From: Thermococcus sp. JdF3
GTDB taxonomy: Archaea > Methanobacteriota_B > Thermococci > Thermococcales > Thermococcaceae
Direction of reading: 5' to 3'
DNA length: 64,000 nucleotides
NCBI RefSeq assembly: GCF_012027495.1
Contig: NZ_SNUK01000004.1
Span: 181,376-245,375, forward strand
The notes beneath the pieces were generated by a model. The model ran no database searches. It was not told the origin of the DNA and saw only the letters and a program-made list of their open reading frames with translations. Of this stretch, positions 41,306 to 51,466 are shown piece after piece. The translations under genes were made by a program, and so were the position numbers. Position 1 is the stretch's first letter. Every line of letters begins with the position of its first letter.

Positions 41306-42100
41306 ATGCTTTCCCGTCTTCTTTCTCACGTTCCCCACATTTTGTTCAGGCCCGTTTACGACGTCTATGAGGGGTACCTTCTTGATCGGGTCAAGGGAGG
41401 CCGCATACCCAACCACGTGGCCATAATAATGGACGGAAACAGGCGCTGGGCCAGAAAGCTCGAGAAGCCCCCCTGGTACGGCCATCTCTTCGGCTCCCAG
41501 AAGCTCGAAGAGATACTCGAGTGGTGCCGTGAGCTGGGTATAAGGACTCTCACCGTTTACGCCTTCTCCACCGAGAACTTCAAGAGAACGCCCGAGGAAG
41601 TGAACGCTCTCATGGGGCTCTTTGAAGAGAAGTTCAAGGAACTCCTCACCGACGAGAGGGTGCACAAGTACGGCATCCGCGTTAACGTCCTGGGCAGGAA
41701 GGAGCTTCTCCCTGAGAACGTCAGGAAAGCCGCGGAGGAGGCAGAGAGGGCCACCCGGAAGTACTCCAACTACACGCTGAACATAGCCCTCGCTTACGGG
41801 GGGAGGAGTGAGATAGCTGATGCGGTTAAGGACATCGTGAGGGACGCCCTGGCTGGAAAGATAAAGCCGGAGGACGTTGATGAGGAGCTCATAAAGGAGT
41901 ACCTCTATTACCCGAACATGCCCGACCCCGACATCGTCATAAGGACCGGCGGAGAGGAGAGAATAAGCAACTTTCTCCTGTACCAAATTGCATACAGCGA
42001 ACTGTTCTTCGTTGATGTGTATTTCCCAGAGTTTAGAAAGATTGACTTCCTCAGAATAATACGCGAGTATCAAAAGCGCCAGAGGCGCTTTGGGAGGTAG
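41306..42100 (+). CDS. uppS: cis-prenyltransferase (polyprenyl diphosphate synthase)
   Basis: A 264-aa enzyme that builds the C55-C60-type polyprenyl diphosphate used as a glycan carrier. It has the family motifs AIIMDGNRRWARK (catalytic Asp), FSTENFKRTPEEV, and RTGGEERISNFLLYQIAYSELFF. The length is usual. It lies 6 bp after the anhydrase-like gene in the same operon, and its product would feed the UppP carrier cycle. Confidence 0.95.
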   Translation: MLSRLLSHVPHILFRPVYDVYEGYLLDRVKGGRIPNHVAIIMDGNRRWARKLEKPPWYGHLFGSQKLEEILEWCRELGIRTLTVYAFSTENFKRTPEEVNALMGLFEEKFKELLTDERVHKYGIRVNVLGRKELLPENVRKAAEEAERATRKYSNYTLNIALAYGGRSEIADAVKDIVRDALAGKIKPEDVDEELIKEYLYYPNMPDPDIVIRTGGEERISNFLLYQIAYSELFFVDVYFPEFRKIDFLRIIREYQKRQRRFGR

Positions 42101-42200
42101 CTTTTCTCCATCGGAACCTTTTCCTCCCTGAACGACCCTTTTTAAAATTTTCCGCTAAAGCTTATTAACGTTGGCTTCGAGTTCCCCACGGTGGTGACTG

Positions 42201-42887
42201 ATGCAGTACGGTGAACTGAGCCCAAGAATAAAGAGGGTCTACGCTCAGGTGAGATACCTGGATGATTATCACTGGGAAATAACGGGTGACAGGATAGTGG
42301 GGATCCACAAGAAGAGCAACGTCCGGGTCACAATAGACGTCGCGGACAACAAGGAGCACGCGGAGAAGCTGGCCAAAAGTGATGGGGCCGGAATACGGAT
42401 AATAGCGGTTCCGGACAAGAACGTGTTCTACGTCCACAACGGGGCGTTCATCCTTACCTACCGCTACATAAAGGCGACCCTCGCCGATATCAACGACCAC
42501 ATCGTATGGAGCGGCTTCAAGGTCGTCGAGGATGGGGGGAACCTGATCCAGGAGGACCTCTATGAGTACCTCGGAGGCGCCCTCATCAACCACATCAAGA
42601 ACAACATGCTCGCCGGCCAGGATTACGTCTTCTGGCAGTTCTACAGGTGTGAAGAGTGCGGAAAGTACGTCGATGTCGAGAGCCTCGAGAGGCACCTGAA
42701 GGCGCACGGCATCAAGCACCACGAGAAGGGCGAGGAGCGCTATGAGGTCTTTGAGATAAACTTCAGGGACGGCAGGGTCTACGACAAGTACGGTAAGGAA
42801 GTCCCTGTGAAGGAATTCAGCGAGGATGCCAGGGACTTCCTGAGTGAGATCCTCGCAGGGGCCTCACAGGGTGGCCCAAATGAGTGA
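42201..42887 (+). CDS. TBP-interacting protein, TIP26-like
   Basis: A 228-aa protein that starts [20 protein letters not shown], as in the Thermococcus TIP26 family, which binds TBP and blocks its contact with TATA DNA. The N-terminal half is a PD-(D/E)XK-like alpha/beta fold ([17 protein letters not shown]); the C-terminal part carries a C2H2-like zinc motif, [24 protein letters not shown] and RBS elements sit in the 100-bp upstream spacer (GCTTATTAACG, GGTGGTGA). The stop overlaps the next gene. Confidence 0.8.
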   Translation: MQYGELSPRIKRVYAQVRYLDDYHWEITGDRIVGIHKKSNVRVTIDVADNKEHAEKLAKSDGAGIRIIAVPDKNVFYVHNGAFILTYRYIKATLADINDHIVWSGFKVVEDGGNLIQEDLYEYLGGALINHIKNNMLAGQDYVFWQFYRCEECGKYVDVESLERHLKAHGIKHHEKGEERYEVFEINFRDGRVYDKYGKEVPVKEFSEDARDFLSEILAGASQGGPNE

Positions 42888-43626
42888 TTTTAATATTTTT
42901 GATTTGTTTCAGGATAAATGCATTTCCGGTTCCACCGTCGCGGTTATATATGATGCGTACTCCTCGGCGTGGCAGGTCTCTCTCCTTTTTCTTGAGAAAG
43001 CCCTTGAAGAGGGCTATTTTGGGGTTATGTCAAATTACAGCGTCCCCCTTCGGGGACTGTTTCGACGGGGCCGCAGTGTCGGACTGGACTTCATGGAAGT
43101 GCTCCAAAACGGCAACCTTGCAGTGATAGATGTGTTTGGCTCCCGCTACGCAAGTACAGAAAACCTCCCGGGTGTGTTCTACCTCGACAAGGTTGAGCCC
43201 GAAACAATAAACCCCAAGATAGACCGTATCTACTGGGGCCCCCTTAGGATGAAGGTGAGCTCCGGGAAAATTATCCGGTTGGTATACACCCTCGACGGTG
43301 CGGCTATGATGCTCGGAGAGGAGAACACGCTCAAGCTGCTCAACCAGACCGTGGCCACAAAGAGCGTTAGATTCCCCGATTCGATTCTTCTGCTCCCCGT
43401 GAACTCGGATATAGTTTCAAAGAGGTTCGTCGCGTGGACTTCTACCATCAGTGATTACGTCGTTCTGGCGAGGTCGTGGATCGAGAAGGATTACATTAAG
43501 GAGCTGCTGTACATAATAAAATCCCCCTGTGCGGATTTTGAGCCGGTCACGTACTCCCTGAGGGTGACGGGGGATAAGGAAAAGATATACCTGAAAAAAG
43601 TGCTGAAAGAGAACCTCAACCCCTGA
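42880..43626 (+). CDS. DUF257-like protein
   Basis: A 248-aa soluble protein. The pattern resembles Thermococcales DUF257, a RecA/KaiC-like fold without Walker motifs: [20 protein letters not shown] near the N-terminus, then alternating strands and helices. The function is unknown. ATG 42880 overlaps the TIP26-like gene by 8 bp; its 3' end overlaps the convergent thrS by 11 bp. Family assignment is tentative. Confidence 0.55.
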   Translation: MSDFNIFDLFQDKCISGSTVAVIYDAYSSAWQVSLLFLEKALEEGYFGVMSNYSVPLRGLFRRGRSVGLDFMEVLQNGNLAVIDVFGSRYASTENLPGVFYLDKVEPETINPKIDRIYWGPLRMKVSSGKIIRLVYTLDGAAMMLGEENTLKLLNQTVATKSVRFPDSILLLPVNSDIVSKRFVAWTSTISDYVVLARSWIEKDYIKELLYIIKSPCADFEPVTYSLRVTGDKEKIYLKKVLKENLNP

Positions 43627-45496
43627 ACTTGGGCCTCCTGCTGAGGAGCAGCGGCAGGGGCCTCGGCCTGTACGGGAAGCCCTCGACCTGGCTCCTTATC
43701 TCCCTGATGAGGTCCTCGAGCTGCATCTCGACCTGCCTTCCGTCGCTCCTCCTCCTGACGGTTACGGTGCCCTGCTCCTTCTCGTTCCTGCCGACGACGA
43801 CCACGTAGGGAATCCACTCCTTCTCGGCCTTCCTTATCTTCTTGTTGAGCCTGTCGCCGGTGTCATCGACATCAACGCGGATCCTGGCTCCCTCAAGCTT
43901 TCCGGCCACGTAGAGTGCGTAGTCCATGACCTCCTCACTGACCGGGACAACGCGGACCTGTATCGGACTGAGCCAGAGCGGGAAGGCCGGCTTGGTGCCC
44001 TTCGCCTGAAGCTTCGCCTGCTTCTCAAGGATGGCGTACATGACGCGCTCTATGGCCCCGCTCGGCGAGCAGTGGAGTATGAGCGGGTGCTCCTCCCTGC
44101 CTTCCTCGTTGTAGTAGGTTATGCCGAAGCGCTCGGCGTTCTCGACGTCGATCTGGACGGTGCTCAGGGCAGCGGCCTTGTCGAGGTTGTCCACGAAGTT
44201 GAACTCGAACTTGAGTATGAAGTAGAAGAACCTCTGCTTCCACATCTCGATGAGGACAGGCTTGCCGATTATCCTCGCCAGCTCAACGACGAAGTCCCTG
44301 TTCTCCTTCCAGAAGTCCTCGGTGAACCTTATGGCAACCTCGTAGTCGTCCGGGGTGAGACCAACTCCCCTGAGAACCTCCATGCTGAGCTTGTACTGCT
44401 TCTTGAACTCGTCCATCGCCTGCTTGAGGTCCTTAGCTACGGTGTGCATATCGGGCATCGTGAAGGCCCTGAGCCTTCTCAGGCCCGAAAGCTCGCCGCT
44501 CTTCTCGCGCCTGAAGGAGTAGCGGGTAAGCTCGTACATCCTGAGCGGCAGGTTGCGGTAGCTTATGGTGGCGTCCTTCTTTATAAGGAACTGGCCGAAG
44601 CAGGCAGCGAAGCGGAGGAAGAACTTCTTGTCGCCGCTCTTGACGACGTACTGCCTCGCCGGGAAGCGGTTGAGGTACTTCTCGAGCGCAGGGTGCTCGA
44701 AGTCGTACATAATCGGAGTCTCGACCTCCATGGCGCCGTACTCTATGACCTTCTCGGTGACGTACTGCTCGAGGAGACCCTTTATCAGGCGCCCCTTCGG
44801 ATAATACCTGAGGTTTCCGCCGTCGCTTCCCGGTTCGTAATCGACGAGCTCGTGCTCGAGCATGAGCCTGACGTGCGGCGGCTCCCTGTCGGCTATCCTG
44901 TTCTTGCTTATCTCGTAGTTGGCGAACTTCCGGAGGTTCTCGTGCCCGGTGAAGTCGAACTTCTCGACCTCGACCAGCTCACCCTCGGGGGTGAGCACGT
45001 ACCAGTAGCTCTTCAGCTCCTCCTCCTTCTCAAGGGCTATGTTGCGCTCCTCTTTGCTGACCGTCTCGCCGCTCGGGACTATCGTCCTGCTGAGCTCCGC
45101 CAGCGGGTGGCCCTTGCAGCTCAGCCTGAACGCCTTGTAGTAGCCGAAGGGCGCGCGCTTGACCTCAAAGCCCTCCTCCCTGAGTCTCTCCTCGATCTTC
45201 TGGAGCACTTTGAGGGCGACGTCGGGCTTTGCCAGCTCGCTGCTCAGGTGGGCGAAGGGATAAACGAATATCCTGTCAGCATTTACCTGTGAAGCAACGT
45301 CCTTAATCTCGACAACGGCCTTCTCGACGACCTCATCGGGGTTGGTCTCGTCGACCTTCTCAACGCTCGTGAAAACCGCCAGAACCTCGTCGAGCCTTCC
45401 CTTCTTCTGTTCTTCACTTATCGGCTCCGGGTTCTTAAGGGCCCTGTCTTTGACCTCGTACTCGAGGTAGTCCGAGTGTATCAGAAGCATTCTCAT
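43616..45496 (-). CDS. thrS: threonyl-tRNA synthetase, archaeal type
   Basis: A 626-aa enzyme charging tRNA-Thr. The N-terminal domain ([20 protein letters not shown]) is the archaeal DTD-like editing domain that removes mis-attached serine. The class II catalytic core follows: motif 1 around [15 protein letters not shown], motif 2 around [19 protein letters not shown] with Cys/His zinc ligands nearby, and motif 3 in [20 protein letters not shown]. The C-terminal anticodon-binding domain is complete. ATG 45496 with RBS GGTGGTGG is preferred over 45520. Confidence 0.96.
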   Translation of the reverse strand: MRMLLIHSDYLEYEVKDRALKNPEPISEEQKKGRLDEVLAVFTSVEKVDETNPDEVVEKAVVEIKDVASQVNADRIFVYPFAHLSSELAKPDVALKVLQKIEERLREEGFEVKRAPFGYYKAFRLSCKGHPLAELSRTIVPSGETVSKEERNIALEKEEELKSYWYVLTPEGELVEVEKFDFTGHENLRKFANYEISKNRIADREPPHVRLMLEHELVDYEPGSDGGNLRYYPKGRLIKGLLEQYVTEKVIEYGAMEVETPIMYDFEHPALEKYLNRFPARQYVVKSGDKKFFLRFAACFGQFLIKKDATISYRNLPLRMYELTRYSFRREKSGELSGLRRLRAFTMPDMHTVAKDLKQAMDEFKKQYKLSMEVLRGVGLTPDDYEVAIRFTEDFWKENRDFVVELARIIGKPVLIEMWKQRFFYFILKFEFNFVDNLDKAAALSTVQIDVENAERFGITYYNEEGREEHPLILHCSPSGAIERVMYAILEKQAKLQAKGTKPAFPLWLSPIQVRVVPVSEEVMDYALYVAGKLEGARIRVDVDDTGDRLNKKIRKAEKEWIPYVVVVGRNEKEQGTVTVRRRSDGRQVEMQLEDLIREIRSQVEGFPYRPRPLPLLLSRRPKFRG

Positions 45497-45615
45497 CTTT
45501 AACCACCACCATAGGCTCAATTGGAATTACTAAAACTTTTCCCCTCGCCCTTATAAATCCTCCCGCATGGCAAAGGCTTAAAAATCCGGACCGCAACTTT
45601 CATGGAGGTGGGAGA

Positions 45616-46206
45616 ATGGACGAAAAGAATGGCGCAAAAAACGGTGACATCGTTCTTCCCGGTGACTACCTTGGCGTCATAGAGGAGTACTTCCCGGGGG
45701 AAGGTGTTAAGGAAGAGAACGGTGAGCTCTACGCCGTGAGGGCTGGGAAGGTTGTAATCGACCAGGACAGGATGGAAATAAGCGTTGAACCCGTCACCGA
45801 CACCCCGCCCCTGCCGCAGGTGGGTGACGTGGTCATAGCGAACGTCATAGAGGTCAAGCCGCAGGCGGCGATAGTCCAGCTGGTTAAAATCGAGGGAAGG
45901 GAGGACGATAGGGAGATAGCCACCTCGAAGCTCGCGGGAATCCATATATCCCAGGTCCGGGACGGTTACGTTGAGGGCATGTCCACGGAGTTCAAGGTCG
46001 GCGACATCGTTAGGGCAAGGGTCATAGCCAACGAGAAGAGTCCCATACAGCTGTCCACCAAGGGGCCGGACCTCGGCGTGGTATATGCCCTCTGCTCCCG
46101 CTGCAGGACCCCCCTGGTGAGGCGCGGCGACAGGCTTATCTGTCCGCGCTGCGGAAGCGTTGAGACGAGGAAGCTCTCCACCCTTTACAGGAAGATGAGG
46201 GTGTGA
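45616..46206 (+). CDS. csl4: exosome RNA-binding subunit Csl4
   Basis: A 196-aa exosome cap protein. The N-terminal barrel begins VLPGDYLGVIEEYFPGEGV, the central S1 domain contains VGDVVIANVIEVKPQAAIVQL, and a C-terminal zinc ribbon is CSRCRTPLVRRGDRLICPRC. It guides RNA into the Rrp41/42 ring. A TATA-like CTTAAAAATCC lies upstream. It is the first gene of an operon with DUF2067 and rpoL. Confidence 0.93.
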   Translation: MDEKNGAKNGDIVLPGDYLGVIEEYFPGEGVKEENGELYAVRAGKVVIDQDRMEISVEPVTDTPPLPQVGDVVIANVIEVKPQAAIVQLVKIEGREDDREIATSKLAGIHISQVRDGYVEGMSTEFKVGDIVRARVIANEKSPIQLSTKGPDLGVVYALCSRCRTPLVRRGDRLICPRCGSVETRKLSTLYRKMRV

Positions 46207-46208
46207 GC

Positions 46209-46841
46209 ATGGCGAGGGCCAAGAAGGTAATAACCATCCACGTCCGCGACGACCGGGAGAAGGAGGAGTTCATGCGGGAGCTTCAGCGCCTCCGCCTTCC
46301 GGCGTTCATATACGTCCACGGCAAGCTGAACGACCTGAAGATAAACGTCCAGGGGACGAAGGAGGACATCCGCGAGGCCATCCGCAGGATACGGGAAATA
46401 CACAACCGCGTCAGGGCCAAGCTCTACCCGGACAAACGTGGCCTCTACAGGTACACCATAGACGACCTCTTCAGAGAGGCGGGGGCCAGCGTTTCAACCC
46501 CTATCCTCGTAAAGACCCTCGAGCTCCTCGGCGAAACCGTTGAAGTGCGGGATGGGGAGCTGGTAACGTCCATGCCATGGGAGGAGCTGGTCTCCCTGAC
46601 GGGAACCCTTGGCGGATACCTGTCCGACATCTCCCTCCAAACAACGCGGCAGATAAGGGAGGTCGTCCTGCCCGCCGCCGTTGCCTACGATCTCGAACCG
46701 GAGGACGTCATCGACCTCCTGGTGGAACTCGGTCTCGCAGAGTGGAAGGAGGATAAGTTTAAATACGAACTGGTGAAGAACAAGGAGCAGGCGCTGGAGA
46801 TGCTGATTAGCCACTTGAAGGGTGAGGAAAATGAAGATTGA
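46209..46841 (+). CDS. DUF2067 family protein
   Basis: A 210-aa archaeal protein of unknown function, starting [20 protein letters not shown]. It has an alpha/beta domain followed by a helical domain. The constant neighbourhood of csl4 and rpoL suggests an RNA-related role. ATG 46209 lies 2 bp after csl4; the end overlaps rpoL by 11 bp. Confidence 0.8.
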   Translation: MARAKKVITIHVRDDREKEEFMRELQRLRLPAFIYVHGKLNDLKINVQGTKEDIREAIRRIREIHNRVRAKLYPDKRGLYRYTIDDLFREAGASVSTPILVKTLELLGETVEVRDGELVTSMPWEELVSLTGTLGGYLSDISLQTTRQIREVVLPAAVAYDLEPEDVIDLLVELGLAEWKEDKFKYELVKNKEQALEMLISHLKGEENED

Positions 46842-47118
46842 GGTCATCAAGCGTGAGGAAAACGTCCTTGAGTTCTACCTCGAGGGAGAGGATCACACCT
46901 TCGCCAACCTGCTCAACGAGGTGCTCCACGAGAACAAGCACGTCACCTTCGCGGGCTACACCATAGAGCACCCGGTTCTCATGGCCCGGAAGCCGAAGTT
47001 CCGCATCGTCACCGACGGCAAAGTGACTCCAGAGAAGGCCCTTGAGGAGGCCGCTCAGAAGATATTCGACAGGGCAAGGGCCGTTCTCGATGCCTGGAAG
47101 GAAGCCATAGGCGAGTGA
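46831..47118 (+). CDS. rpoL: DNA-directed RNA polymerase subunit L
   Basis: A 95-aa RNA polymerase assembly subunit (eukaryotic Rpb11/AC19, bacterial alpha-like). The signature is [23 protein letters not shown] and [14 protein letters not shown]. It pairs with RpoD to form the assembly platform. The start at ATG 46831 is inside the end of DUF2067. Confidence 0.96.
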   Translation: MKIEVIKREENVLEFYLEGEDHTFANLLNEVLHENKHVTFAGYTIEHPVLMARKPKFRIVTDGKVTPEKALEEAAQKIFDRARAVLDAWKEAIGE

Positions 47119-47225
47119 CCTTCCTTTTCTCCTTTGATGTGTTCCACGCGGCGATTTTCGAAACCCTTAAATTTGGAACTCTTCTAACTTCCAGTTGAAA
47201 TGGATACATTTCGAGGGATGGAATC

Positions 47226-48542
47226 TTGAGGCACCCTGAACGAGCTCTTGCCCTCATCGTACTGGCCGGTCTCACAGTCCGGCTTGCCCTTGCGCCCTAT
47301 TCGGTGGGAAGCGACCTTGCCCAGTTCTACGGCTTCGCGGGGACGATGCTAAAACACGGCGCGTGCTTTTACTCATATGCGGATTCCTTCGCCTATGCCG
47401 CGAAGGGCTGGCCCTACCCGTGGCCCTACGTCTACGGCCCAGTTCTGGCCTACCTGCTGGCCGGGATCAGGGTTCTCGTTGGCGGAGGGGTTGAGACATT
47501 CTGGAGCGGCGGCGTTTACCACGTCTACGTGGACCCCAGATGGGCATTCTCCGTTAAGTTGCTCTTTATAACTGCCGATACGGCAACCGCGGTTCTTATC
47601 TACCTACTTCTTCGGAAAAAAGGGGAGTGGAAGGGTCTCATTGGAAGCGCCCTCTACTATCTAAACCCCATGGTGATCCATGTCTCTGCGGTTTACGGCA
47701 TGTTCGATGCCGTTTCCCTGGCCGTTTTCCTCCTCGGACTTCATCTGCGGAACAGGGAAAACATCTCGCCCGCTTTCCAGGGCCTTTCCCTGACGATTAA
47801 ACACACCCTCCTGTTCCCCGCCGTTGTTTCCCTGTGGGACTACCTCCTGGAAGGAGTTGGGGGTCTCAAAAAAGCCGCACTTCTCTTTGCAGGGGCCGCC
47901 GTGCCGTTTCTTCCCCTGCTGCTCCTCTGTCCGTCGAGCCTGCGCACGCTTCCCGAGCTGATGCAGGGGATTGAAGTCGGGTATCCCCTTCCGTTATCGT
48001 ACAGCATGAACGGCTTCGTCAGTCTGCTCACGTACTTTCACGAGGCTCACGGGGTTGAGACGCTGATTTTTATCGAGCACTGGTACGTCCCGGCCGTTCT
48101 CCTTCTCTTTCTCACCCTTGTGAGGCATTCCTTTGAAAGAAACCTGGTGGTTTCCGCCTCGCTTGCCTACGCCGCCTTTACCGCCACCTACTGGCGCGTT
48201 AATCCCCAGTACCTCCTTCCCCTGGTCGCGTTTTTGACCCTCGTCGCCTTCAACATCCGGGGGAAGGTCAGGCTGATCTCACTCTTCACGGCCTTTTACA
48301 TCGGGATATGGCCAATCCTCCAGCCGAGCGAGTTCTGGTTTCACGTCCACCTGCGGAACCCCAACTGGACCGCTGTTAGGTTTGTGGGCCGCTTCACGAT
48401 TGGGGTCTGGGGCGATGTCCCCTACGTCGCCTATTCTCTGGTTCTGAGTATCCTGCTGTACGCCCTCCTCCTGGGGAGCACCCTGCCGTACCTCAAAAAC
48501 CTTAAAGCCTGGTTCTCGGAGAGGGTTTGGGTGAGAGCTTGA
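47226..48542 (+). CDS. GT-C family glycosyltransferase (DUF2029-like)
   Basis: A 438-aa protein with at least ten hydrophobic helices. The first extracytoplasmic loop carries an acidic residue ([14 protein letters not shown]), the position of the catalytic Asp in GT-C/GT87 mannosyltransferases that use polyprenyl-phosphate sugars. It contains [18 protein letters not shown] and a typical [12 protein letters not shown] segment. It starts with TTG 47226 behind GAGGGATGGA. It probably adds sugars to lipid-linked glycans; the substrate is unknown. Confidence 0.78.
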   Translation: MRHPERALALIVLAGLTVRLALAPYSVGSDLAQFYGFAGTMLKHGACFYSYADSFAYAAKGWPYPWPYVYGPVLAYLLAGIRVLVGGGVETFWSGGVYHVYVDPRWAFSVKLLFITADTATAVLIYLLLRKKGEWKGLIGSALYYLNPMVIHVSAVYGMFDAVSLAVFLLGLHLRNRENISPAFQGLSLTIKHTLLFPAVVSLWDYLLEGVGGLKKAALLFAGAAVPFLPLLLLCPSSLRTLPELMQGIEVGYPLPLSYSMNGFVSLLTYFHEAHGVETLIFIEHWYVPAVLLLFLTLVRHSFERNLVVSASLAYAAFTATYWRVNPQYLLPLVAFLTLVAFNIRGKVRLISLFTAFYIGIWPILQPSEFWFHVHLRNPNWTAVRFVGRFTIGVWGDVPYVAYSLVLSILLYALLLGSTLPYLKNLKAWFSERVWVRA

Positions 48543-48925
48543 GGTACGAGAGAAACTTCACGGACAGGGGACTTTCAAAGTTCGGGGACTCCCTGGTAAA
48601 CTTCGTCTTCTCGCTCGCTTTGAGCGAGTATCTGGGTAGGCCCACGGGGGAGAGGGTTCCCAACGCGTCGCTCACGATAGCCCTTGAGCTGGCGGGACTC
48701 AGGCATGTTATTCCGCCGAGGACCGACAAGCACGGAAAGGGCGACATAGCGGAGGCCATCTTCGCCTACGCGTGGCTCGAGGGGAAGATAACGGTGGATG
48801 AAGCCGTCAGGATTTTGGAGGAGAACTTCACCGGGGACGTCACGCACTTTTCGAGAAAAAAGGAGGTGATAGGGAGGGCCTTCGCCGAGGTCTTCAAAGT
48901 AATTGGGGAGAGGCTGGGGCTGTAG
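48539..48925 (+). CDS. ribonuclease III-like domain protein
   Basis: A 128-aa archaeal protein with an RNase III-type helical core: [17 protein letters not shown] matches the signature helix (FLGD-like), and [16 protein letters not shown] the second acidic helix. It has no dsRNA-binding domain. TTG 48539 with RBS GGGTGAGAGC overlaps the preceding stop. Its 3' end abuts a truncated membrane gene on the other strand. Confidence 0.72.
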   Translation: MRYERNFTDRGLSKFGDSLVNFVFSLALSEYLGRPTGERVPNASLTIALELAGLRHVIPPRTDKHGKGDIAEAIFAYAWLEGKITVDEAVRILEENFTGDVTHFSRKKEVIGRAFAEVFKVIGERLGL

Positions 48926-49159
48926 GTAGCTAATCGCACCTGCCAGATAGTACCTGACCCTCATGTGGAAGGCAAATATAAACGCCAGGTAGTACGCTGG
49001 CAATATAATCGCCCAAGTGTATATCTTTGCGGCCCCCACCCGGAAATTGGTTCTGCGAATAAGATCCCTGTTGCTGACTAACACTGCCAGCGAAAGCAAG
49101 AGGACTGGGGAGATGACGATTAAAAGAAAGGAAGAGAAGCCCTCAAGATTAACTGCCAC
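48926..49159 (-). pseudogene. truncated membrane protein gene running into the RNase III-like gene
   Basis: GTG 49159 with RBS GGAGG (8-nt spacing) begins a protein (VAVNLEGFSSFLLIVISPVL...) with three hydrophobic helices. At 48926 the frame runs without a stop into the antisense of the RNase III-like gene and continues to 48575. The natural 3' end appears lost by deletion. It is the fourth and most decayed membrane partner gene of the surface island. Confidence 0.5.
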
Positions 49160-49160
49160 T

Positions 49161-49454
49161 TCAACCGCCTCCAATCAGGTTGGTGTCTGTCTGCTGGAGA
49201 CTTTTGGCAAAACTCCGTTCTTTTAAAGCGAGATCCATTATACATGCCCTATTGAGACCTAGTTTACAAAGTTCACGCTTCATCAGTAACACCCCCATGT
49301 AATGCTGGATTTTTGTCACAGGTCTTCGGTGGGTGCTAGGAGATTCCAAATGTACAGTAGTGTTAATATTATTATGAACGTCGCAGTACTTAGTCCCAAA
49401 ATCTCTTTGAGTGTAGTTCCTTTTGGCCATGCTGGGATAGACAGGAAAAAGCAA
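49161..49454 (-). pseudogene. remnant of a surface cassette C-terminus
   Basis: The final residues TDTNLIGGG match the C-terminal ends of cassettes 2 (NDNNAVVGG) and 3 (GDNNLIVGDES), but the upstream frame encodes no recognisable domain. An overlapping frame in 49320-49440 encodes a hydrophobic helix (TFIIILTLLYIWNLLA), a membrane-protein remnant. It is a decayed copy. Confidence 0.4.
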
Positions 49455-49523
49455 ATATTTTAAAAAGATTCCTTGGATCTTTCCACTCAGTAGTCAGACT
49501 TAATTGCATCATTCATCCCCCGA
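49455..49523. other. AT-rich spacer in the decayed island
   Basis: No gene is present. On the minus strand TTTTTAAAATATTT is promoter-like, ahead of the membrane-helix remnant. Confidence 0.3.
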
Positions 49524-49800
49524 CTAATTGAAATTTATTTGCGCCCCTGAAACTCCTAGGAGCCTCATTGATGTGATAACATGAACCGCACCTACAAAGG
49601 TTACTGTCCCTGCTTGGGATACCGACGGTGGAGTGACAAGCACTAACGAGCTCCATAGTAGGATTAAGTACACTAATACATTCTCTCTCAATTCACTTTT
49701 GAGTTGGATCAGAATATAAGCTAATAACCCTACGATGGAACTATTGACGTAAGAGTCAAGTACACGAGTGAGCCTAATGTCAATCCGTCTATCAATGCCG
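49524..49800 (-). pseudogene. membrane protein remnant without a start codon
   Basis: An open frame of about 90 codons ending at TAG 49524 encodes two hydrophobic helices (SSIVGLLAYILIQL and VLVYLILLWSSLVLVT) and an amphipathic end. No in-frame ATG/GTG/TTG lies in the expected place. It follows the 85-aa membrane gene and may be its second membrane partner, decayed. Confidence 0.4.
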
Positions 49801-50049
49801 TGGTTTTACTGCCCTACTGGCTATCAAAAATCCAAATATTAACATCCATCCTAGCAGGCCATTTTTTGTCTCTGACATTATAGCTGTCCAGAAAAGCACA
49901 AGATATGGTACTCCAACGTATATGCTAATGAAGTATTCATTTCTACCCTCTTCAAGCGAATTGACCACTGCAACGTAGGCTATTACGAAAATCAGCAGCA
50001 TTGCAGGAAGAAAAATTAAAAAGAATCCAACAAGATTCTCAGGGTTCAT
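49792..50049 (-). CDS. 85-aa three-helix membrane protein (partner of cassette 3)
   Basis: It starts MNPENLVGFFLIFLPAMLLI and has three hydrophobic helices, an acidic loop (NSLEEGRNEYF) and a basic end. ATG 50049 overlaps the stop of the cassette 3 gene (ATGA), a coupling repeated in the other cassettes. No family is recognised. An immunity-like partner is a hypothesis only. Confidence 0.6.
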   Translation of the reverse strand: MNPENLVGFFLIFLPAMLLIFVIAYVAVVNSLEEGRNEYFISIYVGVPYLVLFWTAIMSETKNGLLGWMLIFGFLIASRAVKPRH

Positions 50050-50926
50050 GACTCATCACCCACTATCAGGTTATTGTCTCCTGGATCATTCGGAGGTATG
50101 GGTTCTATCAAGCCAATCCCGCATAGTTCAGCCCATGTTTGAACTAACAATGATAGCCCTGCAGTGTAAATTGCTTCGCCAGCAGAAGACATCCAAACTG
50201 CTAATGACTTGGGATTCTTTCTTCCAATATTCCATGCAGTTCTCCCTATCGAAATAGCAACAGATATCACTTCTTTTGAAGATACACTGATTTTTAACCT
50301 GGACTCCCATGGGTTCATTTTCACCACGTATGTTACTGGTTCTTTTAGTCGGTTTAAGTAGGCTTTAATTGCTATTGGTGTTCCGAGGTCTATGTCACTT
50401 AAGTCCACCGGGCACTCTCTTCTGAAGTTCACCGTTAATGGGAATTGTGAAAGTGAAAATCTCTGAATAGTCTGGGTTCAACATCAAGCTTTCTGGATTT
50501 GGAGCTATTAGGTTATCGCCTTCAGTACGGTCGTATATCTTGCCCCCGGCGAAGTAAACGTCCGTTATCCAGATGTCTACTGGCATACTGTCTAAGTTCT
50601 CCACTTCAATACGACACGATACTGAATCCACGTCCTCACTGACGAACTCCGGACTACAAGTCATCCACGCCATCACGCCACTGTTGGAGGTTACTGTTAT
50701 AACTTTTTCATCTTCGATTTCCCCATTGACGTAAAGCGTGAAGTAATACTTTCCTGGGTTGGTGAGGGGCATGTTGAACCACGTGGCATTAACTCCAAGA
50801 CCATCAATCCGATGTGGATTGCGTTCAAATACTCTGATGGGGAAAACCAACCCTCACTTTGCTCCAGTGCTCTTCCAGACTCCGTTCGGCTTTTCGTTGG
50901 TGTTTTGAGGAATAGATTGTGAACAT
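50046..50926 (-). pseudogene. surface cassette 3, twice frameshifted
   Basis: It starts at ATG 50926 with MFTIYSSKHQRKAERSLEEH, reaching WSKVRV, the same opening as cassette 2. Two frame changes (near 50840 and 50400-50430) are needed to read through a beta-rich domain (VMAWMTCSPEFVSEDVDSVS) and a C-terminal segment with AGEAIYTAGLSLLVQTWAEL, ending NNLIVGDES. A TATA-like CTATAAAAAGG lies just upstream. It is a paralogue of cassette 2. The three-part reading suggests a pseudogene. Confidence 0.55.
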
Positions 50927-50939
50927 ATCCTTTTTATAG

Positions 50940-51329
50940 TCACTTTTTATTCCTCAGCTTCTGTAGGATTTTAATCTCCCTCTGCAACCACAGTGTAACT
51001 ACACCGTATACAGCGGCAATTGGGGTTCTATAGACTACCATGAATAAGAGAGTTGGGAGATAGAGGATTAGTAGACATAATGTGCTTAAACTCTTGCATA
51101 CGGTCTTAAGGTAATACCAGAGGAGAAACCAGAGTATAACACCAAAAGCCCCGTATCCTGGATATTTAAAGAGCAACGTTGCCGAAAAGACAAGAAATGG
51201 GATGGAGGCTAAGGCCCCACTGTTTTCAATCTCTCTTCTGGTTATTCCGATTGCATTTCTTCTAATGCTGATCAGAGCGGTTGCAAGCCATAGCATAAAG
51301 GAAGCGATAAGCGGCCAGAGTGCGCTCAT
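50940..51329 (-). CDS. 129-aa four-helix membrane protein (partner of cassette 2)
   Basis: It starts MSALWPLIASFMLWLATALI, has about four hydrophobic helices, a basic cytoplasmic loop and a Lys-rich end. ATG 51329 overlaps the 45-aa gene stop by ATGA. It is part of the repeated pattern in this island: secreted cassette, then small membrane protein. Confidence 0.62.
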   Translation of the reverse strand: MSALWPLIASFMLWLATALISIRRNAIGITRREIENSGALASIPFLVFSATLLFKYPGYGAFGVILWFLLWYYLKTVCKSLSTLCLLILYLPTLLFMVVYRTPIAAVYGVVTLWLQREIKILQKLRNKK

Positions 51330-51463
51330 TGAGTTCGAACGTAGAGCAATGTACCGGATGTTACAATAATCGCAAGACTAGCAATGGCCTGCCGTGAAGA
51401 TATCATAGCAAGGGACGCTATAACGATCCACAAAAAGATAGAAACAGCAAGGGAAGTGTCCAT
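51326..51463 (-). CDS. 45-aa membrane peptide
   Basis: The frame from ATG 51463 gives MDTSLAVSIFLWIVIASLAM plus a second hydrophobic stretch, ending YVRTQ. GGGGGATG-type RBS sequence precedes it, within the end of cassette 2. Its stop overlaps the next membrane gene. Confidence 0.5.
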   Translation of the reverse strand: MDTSLAVSIFLWIVIASLAMISSRQAIASLAIIVTSGTLLYVRTQ

Positions 51464-51466
51464 TTT

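Noticed and set aside
44072..45292. 406-codon open frame antisense to thrS
   Set aside because: Leu/Glu/Val-rich shadow of thrS codons; no RBS, no domain pattern.
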